From: Proales similis
Lineage: Eukaryota > Rotifera > Eurotatoria > Ploima > Proalidae
Reading direction: 5' to 3'
Length of the DNA stretch: 64,000 nt
Assembly (NCBI GenBank): GCA_019059635.1
Contig: JAGVRJ010000015.1
Span: 248,001 to 312,000 of the forward strand
The position numbers were made by a program, and so were the translations under genes. The stretch's first letter is position 1; every line of letters starts with the position of its first letter. The notes under the pieces were generated by a model. It was given only the letters and a program-made list of their open reading frames with translations. It did not search any database and had not been told where the DNA came from. Below, one piece after another: positions 35,580 through 45,099 of the stretch.

Positions 35580-36614
35580 TCAGGTGAGCACGAGAATGCT
35601 GGCGCCGTCCGGGTTTATAAAGCCACTGGGGTCCTCAGCTGCGCTCACCGGGTTGTTTCTCAAGTTGACCATTTGCAGAGTTGGCATCTTGTCAAAAGTG
35701 CCCGGCTCTATTGAGCCGATCTGGTTGTCGACGAGCTCAACTCGTTCCACCGAGAGCAGACCTACAAACAAGTCGGTGGTCAACTTGACAAGTCTGTTGG
35801 AGCACAGATCGAGCAGAACGAGCTCGGCCAGCTCGTCGAACGCCAAGTCCGGCAACGATTCCAGTTCATTCGAATTCAAGTAGAGCTGATTGAGCGCTCT
35901 GAGGCCTTTGAACGCGCCCAGCTTGATCTGCTCTATCCGATTCTGGGCCATGTCCAGGACCAGCAGCTTGTCCTGATTCGTGAACGTGTCGGCCTCCAAC
36001 TGCTGAAGCGAGTTTGAGTTCAGTTTGAGCACCAACAGACTTGACAAGGGTGCGAACAGTCCGGCCTCGATCTGTACCAGTTTGTTTTGGCTCAAAAACA
36101 AATGCTCGAGACGAGCAAGCGACTCGAACAGAGACGCGTCCAAACTGCTCAGCTGGTTGTCCATCAGATTGAGCACTTGGAGAGAAACAAGGTCCTTGAA
36201 CGCGTCTGGCTCAATCTGCGAAATGTTGTTGGACGAGAGGTCGAGTCGCTCAAGGCCGGTCAGATTGGCCAGCTGCTGTGAGTTGACAAAGTCGATGGCG
36301 TTCTGCAAGAGGACGATTATGCTCAGATTGGCGCCGTATGACTGAAACGCGTCGTCTTCCACAAGTTTGATGCGACGAGCCATCGCAAAGATGGAGTCTG
36401 TCGTGTCCGGACTGAAGCCTTGCTCTTGAAGCCATTCAGCGCTCAGGTCGACAAACGACGAGTTGTCGGTCGAATTGTCCACCTCCACGACTGTGCTCAT
36501 TTCAAACAATTGGGTGCTGCTCTCATCGTCCACGTAATCAAGACCGAAGCAAATAGACGCCAATATCAAAGACCAGGCAACTGCTGCTGCGCTCCAATTC
36601 CGATTCAGTCGCAT
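35580..36614 (-). CDS. Secreted leucine-rich repeat protein
   Basis: A single exon of 344 residues with a signal peptide (AAAVAWSLILASICFG), a 90-residue acidic N-terminal region and nine typical 24-residue LRRs from about residue 120 to 320 (LERLDLSSNNI, LQVLNLMDNQL ... LQMVNLRNNPV). There is no transmembrane helix, GPI tail, LRRCT cysteine cap or Ig domain, so it should be a small soluble extracellular LRR protein. It sits inside the lectin cluster, between lectin b and the deleted lectin copy c. TTTATT at 35540-35545 gives a minus-strand AATAAA 35 bp after the stop. No specific orthologue is recognised. Confidence 0.85.
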   Translation of the reverse strand: MRLNRNWSAAAVAWSLILASICFGLDYVDDESSTQLFEMSTVVEVDNSTDNSSFVDLSAEWLQEQGFSPDTTDSIFAMARRIKLVEDDAFQSYGANLSIIVLLQNAIDFVNSQQLANLTGLERLDLSSNNISQIEPDAFKDLVSLQVLNLMDNQLSSLDASLFESLARLEHLFLSQNKLVQIEAGLFAPLSSLLVLKLNSNSLQQLEADTFTNQDKLLVLDMAQNRIEQIKLGAFKGLRALNQLYLNSNELESLPDLAFDELAELVLLDLCSNRLVKLTTDLFVGLLSVERVELVDNQIGSIEPGTFDKMPTLQMVNLRNNPVSAAEDPSGFINPDGASILVLT

Positions 36615-36983
36615 TTTTCAAAAGCGATTTTCTCTCTAGCTCCAATCAACTTTCAAGTCCGCTTGAATTAGTTCGCCTCTTCCTTAGCGAACGTTTTAAT
36701 AGAAACCAAGCGAATGAAGCACTCAAGCGCACTTGGGCGCAATGTGACTCTATTTGCAGTTAGTGCGACTGCGACTCGTTCTCTCTTTCTACCGTCACAT
36801 CTCGAGCGATCTGAGACGACTGAAATGAAATTAAAACGCAATTAGAAACGAAAACAATTTGGAACACAGAAGCCGTTTATTTCGCACATTTAATCACTAC
36901 GCAGGTTTGGATCGGAATCAAGAGTTTCAGTCTGAATTGGACGTTTTTTTTCGACAAGCCAAGACACGAGTTTGGTTTGGATT
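36615..36983. other. Spacer between the LRR gene and lectin copy c
   Basis: 369 bp with the promoter of the LRR gene and the 3' flank of the broken lectin copy. No other feature seen. Confidence 0.45.
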
Positions 36984-37580
36984 TTATATAAAAGCGATGC
37001 TAGTTAGCTCGCACACTGATGGAACTAATGAAGTACAGGAAATGTCATGGAAATTCACTCCATGCCAAAAAATAGCGCACAGCTCAGTTGAGATATTCTG
37101 TGGTTGGCCGGGAGCCCATCTGAGATTCATCACTGGACTTTGATCGTCAATCCATCTGAATTCGCCAATTTGAAAAGCTCTGGCGCCGATCTCAATTTGA
37201 GACGACAATCGAGTCAAGTCAGTGAGCAAATTAAAAAAACAAACAAACAAATCAAACAAACCCAAAATGAAGCGTTTGCGGGGAACTGCAGACCCTTGAA
37301 CCTGTTCATGAAATTAGTGGTTTTTTCTTCTATTTTGAAAGTCACGAGTTGGGCTCCTTGCTGTTGACATGCTTGCTTGGCATTTTCCATCGTCGATGTG
37401 CTGTTTCCAAACGAGTAGCACTGATCGAAGAGTGGCCTGCGACTCCATCAACACAGCCGATTGGATAAAAGCCAGGGACAGGTCAAAGTGCGAAGCCGAT
37501 CTGGTCGAAATCTCTCGCACTTGAACAAGCGCCCAATTGGTGCTTATCAGCTGCAAGCCGAGTATGAATGTGAAAATCAT
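36984..37580 (-). pseudogene. C-type lectin copy c, broken by an internal deletion
   Basis: A third paralogue of lectins b and d. The start (ATG at 37580, FTFILGLQLIS) and the TATA box are intact and the last lectin exon (FRWIDD, QPQNISTELC) is open. Between them, at about 37433, the sequence jumps from the VLMESQ codons of exon 1 directly into the LFDQCYSF codons of exon 2. About 370 bp present in lectin d, including the apple/EB region and intron 1, are missing, and the join shifts the frame, which then runs into a stop at 37314. No GT or AG at the join supports an intron. Confidence 0.8.
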
Positions 37581-37636
37581 GTTGCCTCTGCCAGTTTGTT
37601 TCAAATGTGTTGGATTGTGCGATCGCAACTCACCGT

Positions 37637-37642
37637 TTTATA
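37637..37642 (-). promoter_or_regulatory. TATA box of lectin copy c
   Basis: TATAAA on the minus strand, 57-62 bp upstream of the ATG, with the same TGTCGGC flank as lectins b and d. The promoter is preserved although the gene is broken. Confidence 0.6.
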
Positions 37643-37670
37643 GCCGACAGCAACATCACAGAAATTCGAC

Positions 37671-38020
37671 TCTGACGAAGTGTTTCGATTTCCGATAGAC
37701 GTTGGCGTTAATTGCATTTGCCGATAGACTCTGTAAACAGCACATTAATTGGCCAAGTCTTTATAGCAAACCGATCAAATTGCATTTTTGTTTTGTTCAA
37801 TTAAGCCCAAGTCGATTAGAAAGTTTATTAAGTCCCCTTCAAGTCTTATAGAAAGAGCCCCGCGTGACACGAGCAATAGCCCAAGCCAGACTTTGGTGCA
37901 GAGGATCGATATTTCCTTACAGACGTTTTGACTCGGTCCGTACGAAATCAGACGATCGACGACTCGGCAGTTGGCCCTTGATCAGGTTCGTAGGCGTTAT
38001 CACAAGACTTGAAAGGAGGA
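37671..38020. repeat. Segmental duplication, unit 2 (lectin c upstream region)
   Basis: Matches 35128-35478 over about 350 bp with scattered substitutions and small gaps. It ends just before the NAGA gene on the opposite strand, so the NAGA promoter lies beside or within the copied segment. Confidence 0.85.
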
Positions 38021-38252
38021 GCGAAGCAAATCTTCCGTGTGGCCGTGTTTAGAGAGCGCATGCACTCAGTCGAATGCGTCAAGCGAACGGCCGCGTTTGA
38101 TTTGCACTCTCAGATAAGCGTTGACCTCCGTCAGTTCTCGTAAATGCTTCTTATCAAATCAAATTAGGTCAGTTTACCAATTGGTGATAAAAACCGGGCA
38201 TTTGATGTTCCCAAATGAATGCTGGTCATTATTTTGTTTGTCGCTTTTTAGA

Positions 38253-39542
38253 ATGAAAATCCTGCCGTTCGCAATTCTGCTAGTTGCTTTAGGGCGGTCG
38301 AGTAAGGCTCTTGACAACGGTCTGGCGCGAACCCCGCCCATGGGCTGGCTCACCTGGGAACGCTTCAGATGCAACACAGACTGTAGAAATGATCCAGAAA
38401 ACTGCATCAGCGAGCATTTGATTCGCCAGATGGCCGAGCACATGGTGCAAGACGGCTACTTGGCCGCCGGCTACGAATATATCATAGTGGACGATTGCTG
38501 GCTGGCAATGACCAGAGACGCACAGCAGCGTCTTCAGCCCGATCCGGACCGATTTCCGAGCGGCATTCGTGCGCTCGCCGACTTTGTTCACTCGCTGGGG
38601 TTGAAGTTCGGCATCTACGAGGATTTCGGCACTAAGACTTGCGGCGGCTACCCGGGCTCGCTCGACTACTTGGAACTGGACGCGCAGACGTTCGCCGAGT
38701 GGACGGTCGACTACTTGAAGTTGGACGGTTGCTATGCCGACGTAAAGCTGATGAAGGATGGCTACCCGCAGATGAGCAAATACCTCAACCAGACCAACCG
38801 GCCGATGGTTTACTCTTGCTCGTGGCCGGCCTATGAAGTGTTTGCCAAGATCGAGCCCAATTACACGCGCATAGGCGAGTACTGCAATCTCTGGCGCAAC
38901 TATGACGATATCGACGACAGTTTCGACAGCGTTCATGACATCACTGAATGGTACGCGTCGCAGCAGGACAAACTGGCGCCCGCACACGGACCAGGCCATT
39001 GGAACGATCCGGACATGTTGATAATCGGCAATTTCGGCCTCAGCTACGGACAGGCCAGGGCCCAAATGGCGCTCTGGTCGATATTGGCTGCTCCGCTGGT
39101 CATGTCCGTCGACCTGAGAAGCATCCAGCCCTGGTTTCGTGACATACTGCAAAACGCCAATTTGATCGGAATCAACCAGGACCCGCTCGGACGCATGGGC
39201 ACCCGATTCAAGCAACAAAACGGAGTCGAGTTCTGGTCCAAGGAGCTGAGCGGCGACCTCACTGCCTTTGTTTGCTTCTATCCGCTTCCGTACGGCACTC
39301 CGGCCCGATTGGATCTCACTCTTGCCGACCTTGCTCTTGACAAGTACAGTGCGTACAATTTCTACGAGTCGTTTAGCGGAAGGCTGATCGGCCAGTTCGA
39401 CACCTCCTCTAAATTCAACGTCACCGTCAACCCATCTGGGAGTGTGTTTGCGTTCTGGGCCGAGCCAGCGCCCAAAGGAGGCCTAGCCAGACCACGTTCG
39501 GCCATCAGAGCGCACAATTCGGGCCGATTTGTCCAGTTTTGA
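38253..39542 (+). CDS. NAGA: Lysosomal alpha-N-acetylgalactosaminidase (GH27)
   Basis: A single exon of 429 residues (human NAGA 411) with a signal peptide (ILPFAILLVALGRSSKA). It is a glycoside hydrolase family 27 enzyme that removes terminal alpha-GalNAc in the lysosome. The nucleophile is D158 (YLKLDGCY) and the acid/base D219 (WRNYDDIDD). The specificity loop reads YSCSWPAYE: S190 and A193 match the Ser/Ala pair of NAGA, not the Glu/Leu pair of alpha-galactosidase A. The ATG at 38253 starts the signal peptide; an in-frame extension upstream lacks one. The sequence TTTTTAG just before the ATG could be the end of a 5' UTR intron. AATAAA at 39555-39560. Confidence 0.9.
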   Translation: MKILPFAILLVALGRSSKALDNGLARTPPMGWLTWERFRCNTDCRNDPENCISEHLIRQMAEHMVQDGYLAAGYEYIIVDDCWLAMTRDAQQRLQPDPDRFPSGIRALADFVHSLGLKFGIYEDFGTKTCGGYPGSLDYLELDAQTFAEWTVDYLKLDGCYADVKLMKDGYPQMSKYLNQTNRPMVYSCSWPAYEVFAKIEPNYTRIGEYCNLWRNYDDIDDSFDSVHDITEWYASQQDKLAPAHGPGHWNDPDMLIIGNFGLSYGQARAQMALWSILAAPLVMSVDLRSIQPWFRDILQNANLIGINQDPLGRMGTRFKQQNGVEFWSKELSGDLTAFVCFYPLPYGTPARLDLTLADLALDKYSAYNFYESFSGRLIGQFDTSSKFNVTVNPSGSVFAFWAEPAPKGGLARPRSAIRAHNSGRFVQF

Positions 39543-39813
39543 CTTTTTCTTCAGAATAAATAAATTGCTTAGGGCTCTTTCCCATTTGGGAATTTCAACT
39601 TTTACATGGACCACTCGTCTGAGAAGTTGTCTCGGACTGGTCTGCAAGATTTCAATATTTTGATTCAAAACGAAAAAATTTTCCAACAAAAATGCCGTTT
39701 ATTTGGTACATGCAATCATAAGTGAAATTTAGTTTTTTCGGAAAATATGTAGAGGGCTTCAGTCTAATTTCGAGTTTCAGACTTGATTGACTTGCTTCTA
39801 AAGGTTTGTTGTT

Positions 39814-40763
39814 TCATGAGATATTGGTTAACTCGCAGACTCTTTTAAATAGAGAAACACAGGGGCTTTCAGAGAAGCCCGATCCAAATGCAAAAGTAAC
39901 ACATTGCCCGAGTGTTGCAACCTCGTCATTTAGAGCAATCCAGCCGAGGTCAGAGATCAATGGGCTTCCATCGTCGTTCCATCTGAAAACTTGGTTAAGC
40001 GCAGATGCCTCGGCACCGACCTTTGTTTGTTTTCTGTTTTAAGCATTCGGCAACAATTTTTCGAGAAGAAAATTACCCAGAAGGTTGCCAAAGTTGGTAG
40101 CTCATTGCCCCTGAAGCGTTCAAGAAAATCGTTCAATTTTTTTGCTGTTTTGAAGGTCACCAGTTGGGCTCCTTGGTCGTCACATGCTTGCTTGGCATTT
40201 CCCATCGTCGATGTGCTGTTTCCAAACGAGTAGCACTGATCGAAGAGAGGCACAAAGCCAGAAGGACACGGAATGCACTGTCCGTCCGACCAGTAGCTTC
40301 ACATTCAAGTCAGGTCAGACAGAGACAATCGATAGGCGTCTATGGAGCAGCCAACTCACTTGTTGTCTCCTGGACAGACGCAAGCGTTGTCACTGCAGGT
40401 CAATGCAGGATCGCAGTCGCTTTGGACTGTGCAGCTCTTGCGAAAGGCCTCTGCCGGAATCCTCTTGATGAAAACGAGCGACTGCGAAGGCGGACCAGAG
40501 CTGGACGCCAACTGCTCCGGCCTTTTTGAGAAGAGTGTGCACGGCGCTGTGCCTCCCACTTGTCCGCCGGCACAGCCAGAGAGGCGGCTGCACTGGGCCA
40601 CACATCTGGTGCGCTTGGCCTGCGACTCCATCAACACAGCTGACTGGATGAAATCCGGGGAAAGGTCAAAGTCCGAAGCCGGTCTGGTCGAGATCTCTCG
40701 CACTTGAACAAGCGCCCAACTGGTGTTGATCAGCTGCAAGCCGAGTATGAATGTGAAAATCAT
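39814..40763 (-). CDS. Secreted C-type lectin (lectin d), calcium-site motif lost
   Basis: Exons 40763-40360, 40296-40077 and 40020-39814 encode 276 residues. Architecture equals lectin b: signal peptide, apple-like region (CVAQCSRLSGCAGGQ), EB-like Cys module (CTVQSDCDPALTC) and C-type lectin fold split after FW. Exons 1 and 2 are highly similar to lectin b, but the last exon has diverged. It reads FRWNDD...LGWIALNDEVATLGQC, with no EPN or QPD triplet, and ends KRVCELTNIS. Calcium-dependent sugar binding of the usual kind is therefore doubtful. The intron 2 acceptor (ACAAACAAAG at 40021) is weak in pyrimidines. Confidence 0.78.
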
Positions 40764-40819
40764 GTTGCCTCTGCCAGTTGGCGTCGAATGTGTTAGGTCG
40801 AGCGATCGCAACTCACCGT

Positions 40820-40825
40820 TTTATA
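40820..40825 (-). promoter_or_regulatory. TATA box of lectin d
   Basis: TATAAA on the minus strand, 57-62 bp upstream of the ATG, preceded by TGTCGGC as at lectins b and c. Confidence 0.65.
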
Positions 40826-40848
40826 GCCGACAGCAACATCACAGAAAT

Positions 40849-40899
40849 TCGACTCTGACGAAGTGTTTCGATTTCCGATAGACGTTGGCGTTTATTGCG
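40849..40899. repeat. Segmental duplication, unit 3 (truncated)
   Basis: About 50 bp upstream of lectin d that match the lectin-proximal ends of units 1 and 2 (AAGTGTTTCGATTTCCGATA). Similarity stops abruptly at the GCGCGC near 40900. Confidence 0.75.
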
Positions 40900-41285
40900 C
40901 GCGTCAATTGAGCCGTTCTGCGGTTCAATTAAAAGGTCAGAGTGAAACCTCTGATTCTTTTGTCTGCAAAGAGTTTCTTGCCAACAAATTCTAATTTGCG
41001 CAAGATACGTCCTAATTGCTGCTGCCAAGTTTTAAAAGCTTTTTCTTCCCATTTGTTTGTTTTTTGTAGAACGGCAAGCGGAAGCATTGGTTCACACAGA
41101 CACACGCAATCAGACCCATCAGAGGCCAAAACTTGGAGCTAATGATCGAACGGTATGTTTTTAGAAAGGCGAATTGTGTTGATCAGTTTTATTTCGTCAA
41201 TCAATGACGCGATGACGTTCACGTCACCAGAGAATTAATCAACAGCCGAACGCTTAAAGTGATTCTGTTTCGATCCGGTTGGTGT
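40900..41285. other. Spacer between lectins d and e
   Basis: No gene seen. It contains the distal promoter of lectin d and the 3' flank of lectin e. Confidence 0.45.
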
Positions 41286-42283
41286 TCAGGTTGAATATTG
41301 GCAGACGGCGGCGAATGTTCTGCCGCATTCAACGTCGCTCAGTTTCTGCTCATCGCCGGCGAACGCGCACTCCTCTATGAGCGGACTGGCTTGGTTCAGA
41401 TTGTTCGGCTCGTCGACAAGCCAGATCCAGGGCTCGACAGGCGACAGGTCGTCGGTCCATTTGAATTGGCGCGGACTCGAAGCCATTGCTCCTACCTTAA
41501 CCGTTTTGGAGGTCTCAATCAGTTGTTGATGTTGCCGGTCGAAATCAAACCCACCCAGAAGTGCTGATTGAGCGCGAGCTGATTGCCGACAAATCGATTT
41601 TTGAACTCGTTGTGCTTTTGCTGAGTTTTGAACGTGACCAGGCCTGATCCCGTGGGACAAGACGAGATCGCTTGCTGCTGGTCGCCCTCTGGTCCAAAGT
41701 GAAAGCATTCGTCGAACAGCGGGTAAAACCCGAGAGGACACGGCTCGCAACGGCCGGAGCTGTGAGACCAGTAGCTTGCCAATTTGATTGAAAATTAGCC
41801 ACAAGTGAACGAGATTTGGAGGCGAGCGAGCCATTACTCATCCGATCGACGACAGGCACAGATTGAGGTGTTCGTGCATGTGAGGCCCAGCTCTTGGTCG
41901 CACGTATCGTACGAGCAGTTCTGTCTGAACGAAGCCCGCGGCTGCTGTTTGATAAGAATTCTAGCAGTCGCGCTGACTTTGACTTGGTCGGTGAAAAAAT
42001 TCGGCACTCGAGACAGGAGCAGGCAAGAGCTAGACGAAGAGGGGCCGCGATTAGTTTGGACGCCGAGACATTCGCTCATTCGACTGCATTTGCTGGCGCA
42101 TCTTGTCGCCGACTCGCTTCCTTGTCCGATCAGGGCCAGAGTCTTGAATGGGTTCGCAAGGCCCAGGCTCACTTTGGTGTAGCCGGCGTTCACAATAAAT
42201 TTGCTCTCTTGCTCAAGTAGGCCGTTCACGCTCACAAGTGCGAGGAAGCCTGCCACCAGCCAGCGGAACATGGAATCAAGCAT
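41286..42283 (-). CDS. Secreted C-type lectin with apple-like and EB-like regions (lectin e)
   Basis: Exons 42283-41838, 41774-41555 and 41495-41286 encode 291 residues. A signal peptide (MFRWLVAGFLALVSVNG) could start at the ATG at 42283 or 42271. An apple-like region (CASKCSRMSECLGVQ) and a Cys module (CSYDTCDQELGLTC) precede the lectin fold: CPLGFYPLFDEC, LVTFKTQQKHNEFKNRF, FKWTDD and EPN in LVDEPNNLNQ. FKTQQK.N.FK.RF and the following LA.NQ.FW are shared with lectin a at 19.3 kb rather than with b and d. It lies directly downstream of FN3/GPI copy 2 on the same strand, mirroring the lectin a / FN3 copy 1 arrangement. Confidence 0.83.
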
Positions 42284-42540
42284 CAGGTTGGAAATGAAGA
42301 CCAAATGCCAATCAAGAGCCAGAGCCTTCGCAGCAGTCTCTCAAGGGCGTGTTTCTGTGTGTGTGGGTGACTCTGAACCGAACGTGTCGCATGCGCAGCC
42401 ACTCCTTTGTTTGCCTCATTAAATTTAACTCATTTTGGCTTGCTTAAGTTTATTTTTGCATCACTAATCGCCTGTCACACCCTGACGCGCATTCACATCA
42501 GGCATCATGCGCGACGAGCAGTTCACAAGCAGCAATCGAC

Positions 42541-43458
42541 TCAAGAGCGAATTGAAAGCAGAAAAAAGTTGAAGACTAAAATCGGAAGAGAAGCAAAGAG
42601 CGGCGCGCCCGAATTGGGCTTGTCAGTTGATTTGTATGTGGACGCGTAGCTCGATTGAGTCGACGTGGATGCAGGTGTGAACTGAATGCGGACACGTTCG
42701 CCCTCCCTGGCGCTCTTGTCTTTACAGCTTGCCCATTCAGGCAGCTCAGTGTAGCAGGTCATGTCGTTTATGGCTCTGACAGTGATGTCCAGCTCACGAT
42801 CGGTCCATTCTGGCTCAAGTTTAAACGACGTCTGTCCTTGAATCTCTATTTCTTGCGACAGTCCCCTTCCGTCGACTGTGATGTTGTAGTGGCAAATGTA
42901 GGGCGCACCCAAGTAGCTAGGCGCCAGCCATTTCAGCTCGACTGCCTGCGGGCTCTCTCCGGTCAGTGTCAGATTGAGCACTTGGGACGGCGTGCCCAAG
43001 CAGGTTACCATGCTAAATGAGCTCGACTGTACCAGATCAGGCTCGTTTTGTCTCACAACCAGACTTATGTTGTAACGAGTGAGCGCAATCATCGCATCGG
43101 GACCATTCACACTTCCGGACAGGTCGCTCGCTTTCCTGTAGAACTGCTTGAACTCAAACGCCGTATCGGCCGAGCTCAATCCGAGCACCACCGACTCTAA
43201 GCATTGGGCTGCGTAGACCGGAGCAGTCGCGTTTGTTAGATTAGTCAACTTGGACAAGTAATAAGTGAGAAGCGGCTTCGATCCCACGTTGTGCTGAATG
43301 CCATAAGCCAAATTGAAGTAGCTCTTGGTGCAGTTGAACTCGCTCTCGTCGAACAGCTCGTCGTTATCCACTGTCTCGATGCTTGCCAAAGATGCGCCCT
43401 TGCCCTCGCTCGCCAAGGACACCAACAGAATCAGGCAGAAGCCAGCAAAAGCGTTCAT
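42541..43458 (-). CDS. GPI-anchored FN3-like surface protein, copy 2 (unknown function)
   Basis: A single exon of 305 residues. Signal peptide (AFAGFCLILLVSLASEG), several N-glycosylation sites (NLTNAT, NLTLTG), an FN3-like strand pattern with LKWLAPSYLGAPYICHYNIT, a Ser/Thr stretch (ASTSTQSSYASTYKST) and a terminal hydrophobic tail (FASLPILVFNFFLLSIRS) that fits GPI attachment. Homologous to the protein at 20347-21240 over its whole length with matching cysteines (for example TCLGTPS / SCVERPS). The ATG at 43458 is preferred because it starts the signal peptide. The function is unknown; the repeated pairing with an apple-type lectin gene suggests a shared role. Confidence 0.75.
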   Translation of the reverse strand: MNAFAGFCLILLVSLASEGKGASLASIETVDNDELFDESEFNCTKSYFNLAYGIQHNVGSKPLLTYYLSKLTNLTNATAPVYAAQCLESVVLGLSSADTAFEFKQFYRKASDLSGSVNGPDAMIALTRYNISLVVRQNEPDLVQSSSFSMVTCLGTPSQVLNLTLTGESPQAVELKWLAPSYLGAPYICHYNITVDGRGLSQEIEIQGQTSFKLEPEWTDRELDITVRAINDMTCYTELPEWASCKDKSAREGERVRIQFTPASTSTQSSYASTYKSTDKPNSGAPLFASLPILVFNFFLLSIRS

Positions 43459-43767
43459 GATTCGAAGCCAAATAGCGAATTTTTTCTCGATTTGGTCCAA
43501 TCTAACCAGAGCAGCAATCTAGTCGCCTTTGAATGAAACCTCTTATCAGCGAATGTGCGCTTGTGACTTTTTATCTCGTTTATTAGTGTAATTGCGCAAG
43601 CAGATTGCCGCATTATCAATAAAGTCGCTTATTCACATTTGCCAAGGTCGCAGATGATTAAATGTTGATGGTCTTGATGAGTCTGAAGGGTTCTGGCAAG
43701 ATGCTTAGTCATTCAGTCCCATTTCACGCTCTTGCTCGGCGGCTCAATCGAATTAGGCGAGCAATCG
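43459..43767. other. Spacer between FN3/GPI copy 2 and the PLP enzyme gene
   Basis: 309 bp with no supported gene; promoter of the FN3/GPI gene and 3' flank of the PLP gene. Confidence 0.45.
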
Positions 43768-44952
43768 TCAAGGCTGCAGTTTGAACATGTTCTCGCCGAA
43801 AGCGTCGAAAATGAGCCGTTTGCGTAGGACTGGGTCGAACTTGCCCTGGTCGAACAGGCCGAGCTGTCCGCCCGTGTGAATAAACAGAATGCGTTTGCCT
43901 CGTAGATTGGATAGGAACTGGCGCGCGCCCGGGTCGGTCTGGTAGGCTTGGGTTGGCGCTCGGCCACAGATCAGATTCAACAGGCAGTAGAGACTCTTGC
44001 CAGTGTAGACGGGATCAAGAAGGACGCCAGTACGTCTGTAAAAGTCAATTATGAACTCGAGCTCTTCGTTCGTGGACTTGGCATAGCCGAGGCCTTTCGA
44101 GCATTCGACAATGTTGACCAGCTCGTGCGCGTTCGGCACGGTCGATGCATCAACGAACAGATCCCTGAGCTGCTTGGCCAAGTGTTGGTAGAAATAGTCG
44201 CTGCTGTCACAGACGCAAAACGAGTGAACCCGGAACGGACTGCCGCACAAGTAGTTGGCAATGGCGAGGCCGGCCATCGAGCCACCGCTGCCGCTGGTGA
44301 TGACCAGATCGTCGACGAACGAGTCGATTCTCTGCAGCTCGAGCATTTCCCTGAACTGCTCAATGTAGCCAAAGAGGCCAATGGTGTTGGAGCCGCCGAT
44401 CGGAATGAGACAGCTCCTCTGGCCGCTCGTCTCGAGCAGCTTCTGCGCCAGAATTTGCATTTTGGGCTCGATCGAATCAAAGTACTGGGCGCGTTGTTCG
44501 ACGAGGTAGACGCGAGCGTCCAGCAGCCGGTCGATGAGCAGATTGCCGCTCAACTCGATCTCGTTGGGCCTATTTGACCTTGAGCGCAGGAAGAGGTGGC
44601 ACTTCATCTCGAGCAGACTTGCCACGCCGGCCACCGAGCGGCAATGGTTGCTCTGCAGACCGCCGGCCGTGATCACATGCTCGGCATTCAGCTCGTGTTT
44701 GGCGTGCGCGAACAGAAACTCGAGCTTGCGCAGCTTGTTGCCTTGCAGGGCAAGCGAGTCGTGCGTGAGGTCGTCGCGTTTTATCAACAGCTCCTAGGCG
44801 CCCGTGTCTACTTTGCCGTCGAGTCGCTCAATTCGAGTAGGACCTTCGCCGAGCAGCAGTTCGTATCTCAGCCGTGGAATCAGCGACTCGTTTATTTGCT
44901 TGTTGGCCGATCTCAGCCAGCTGGGCGCAGTGTAGCTGCTCAGCCGCGCCAT
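43768..44952 (-). CDS. PLP-dependent D-cysteine desulfhydrase / ACC deaminase family, interrupted by an in-frame TAG
   Basis: Fold-type II PLP enzyme of the D-cysteine desulfhydrase family. Residues after the break read IKRDDLTHDSLALQGNKLRK, with the PLP lysine in GNK; further family blocks are GGLQSNHCR, IPIGGSNTIG, TSGSGGSMAG and the C-terminal IHTGGQLGLFDQ. The start MARLSSYTAPSWL (ATG 44952) reads in the same frame through GPTRIERLDGK, but a TAG stop lies at 44794-44796. Either this is a nonsense allele, or an 18 bp GT...AG segment (44811-44794) is removed. Family spacing between PT and KRDD fits the version that keeps those six codons. Everything else is open. Divergent with ATPAF1, 147 bp between the ATGs. 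Confidence 0.8.
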
Positions 44953-45099
44953 CTCTCTCAATCGCCGCGATCTCTCAAGACTATAGACGAGGCCATTCAA
45001 AGCAATAGAGAGCGACGCCGCCCGAATTGTGCGTGCGCTTGCACACTCGTGTACACGAGCAGGGCCAAGCATCATCATTCGTAAGAGAATTAACTTAAA

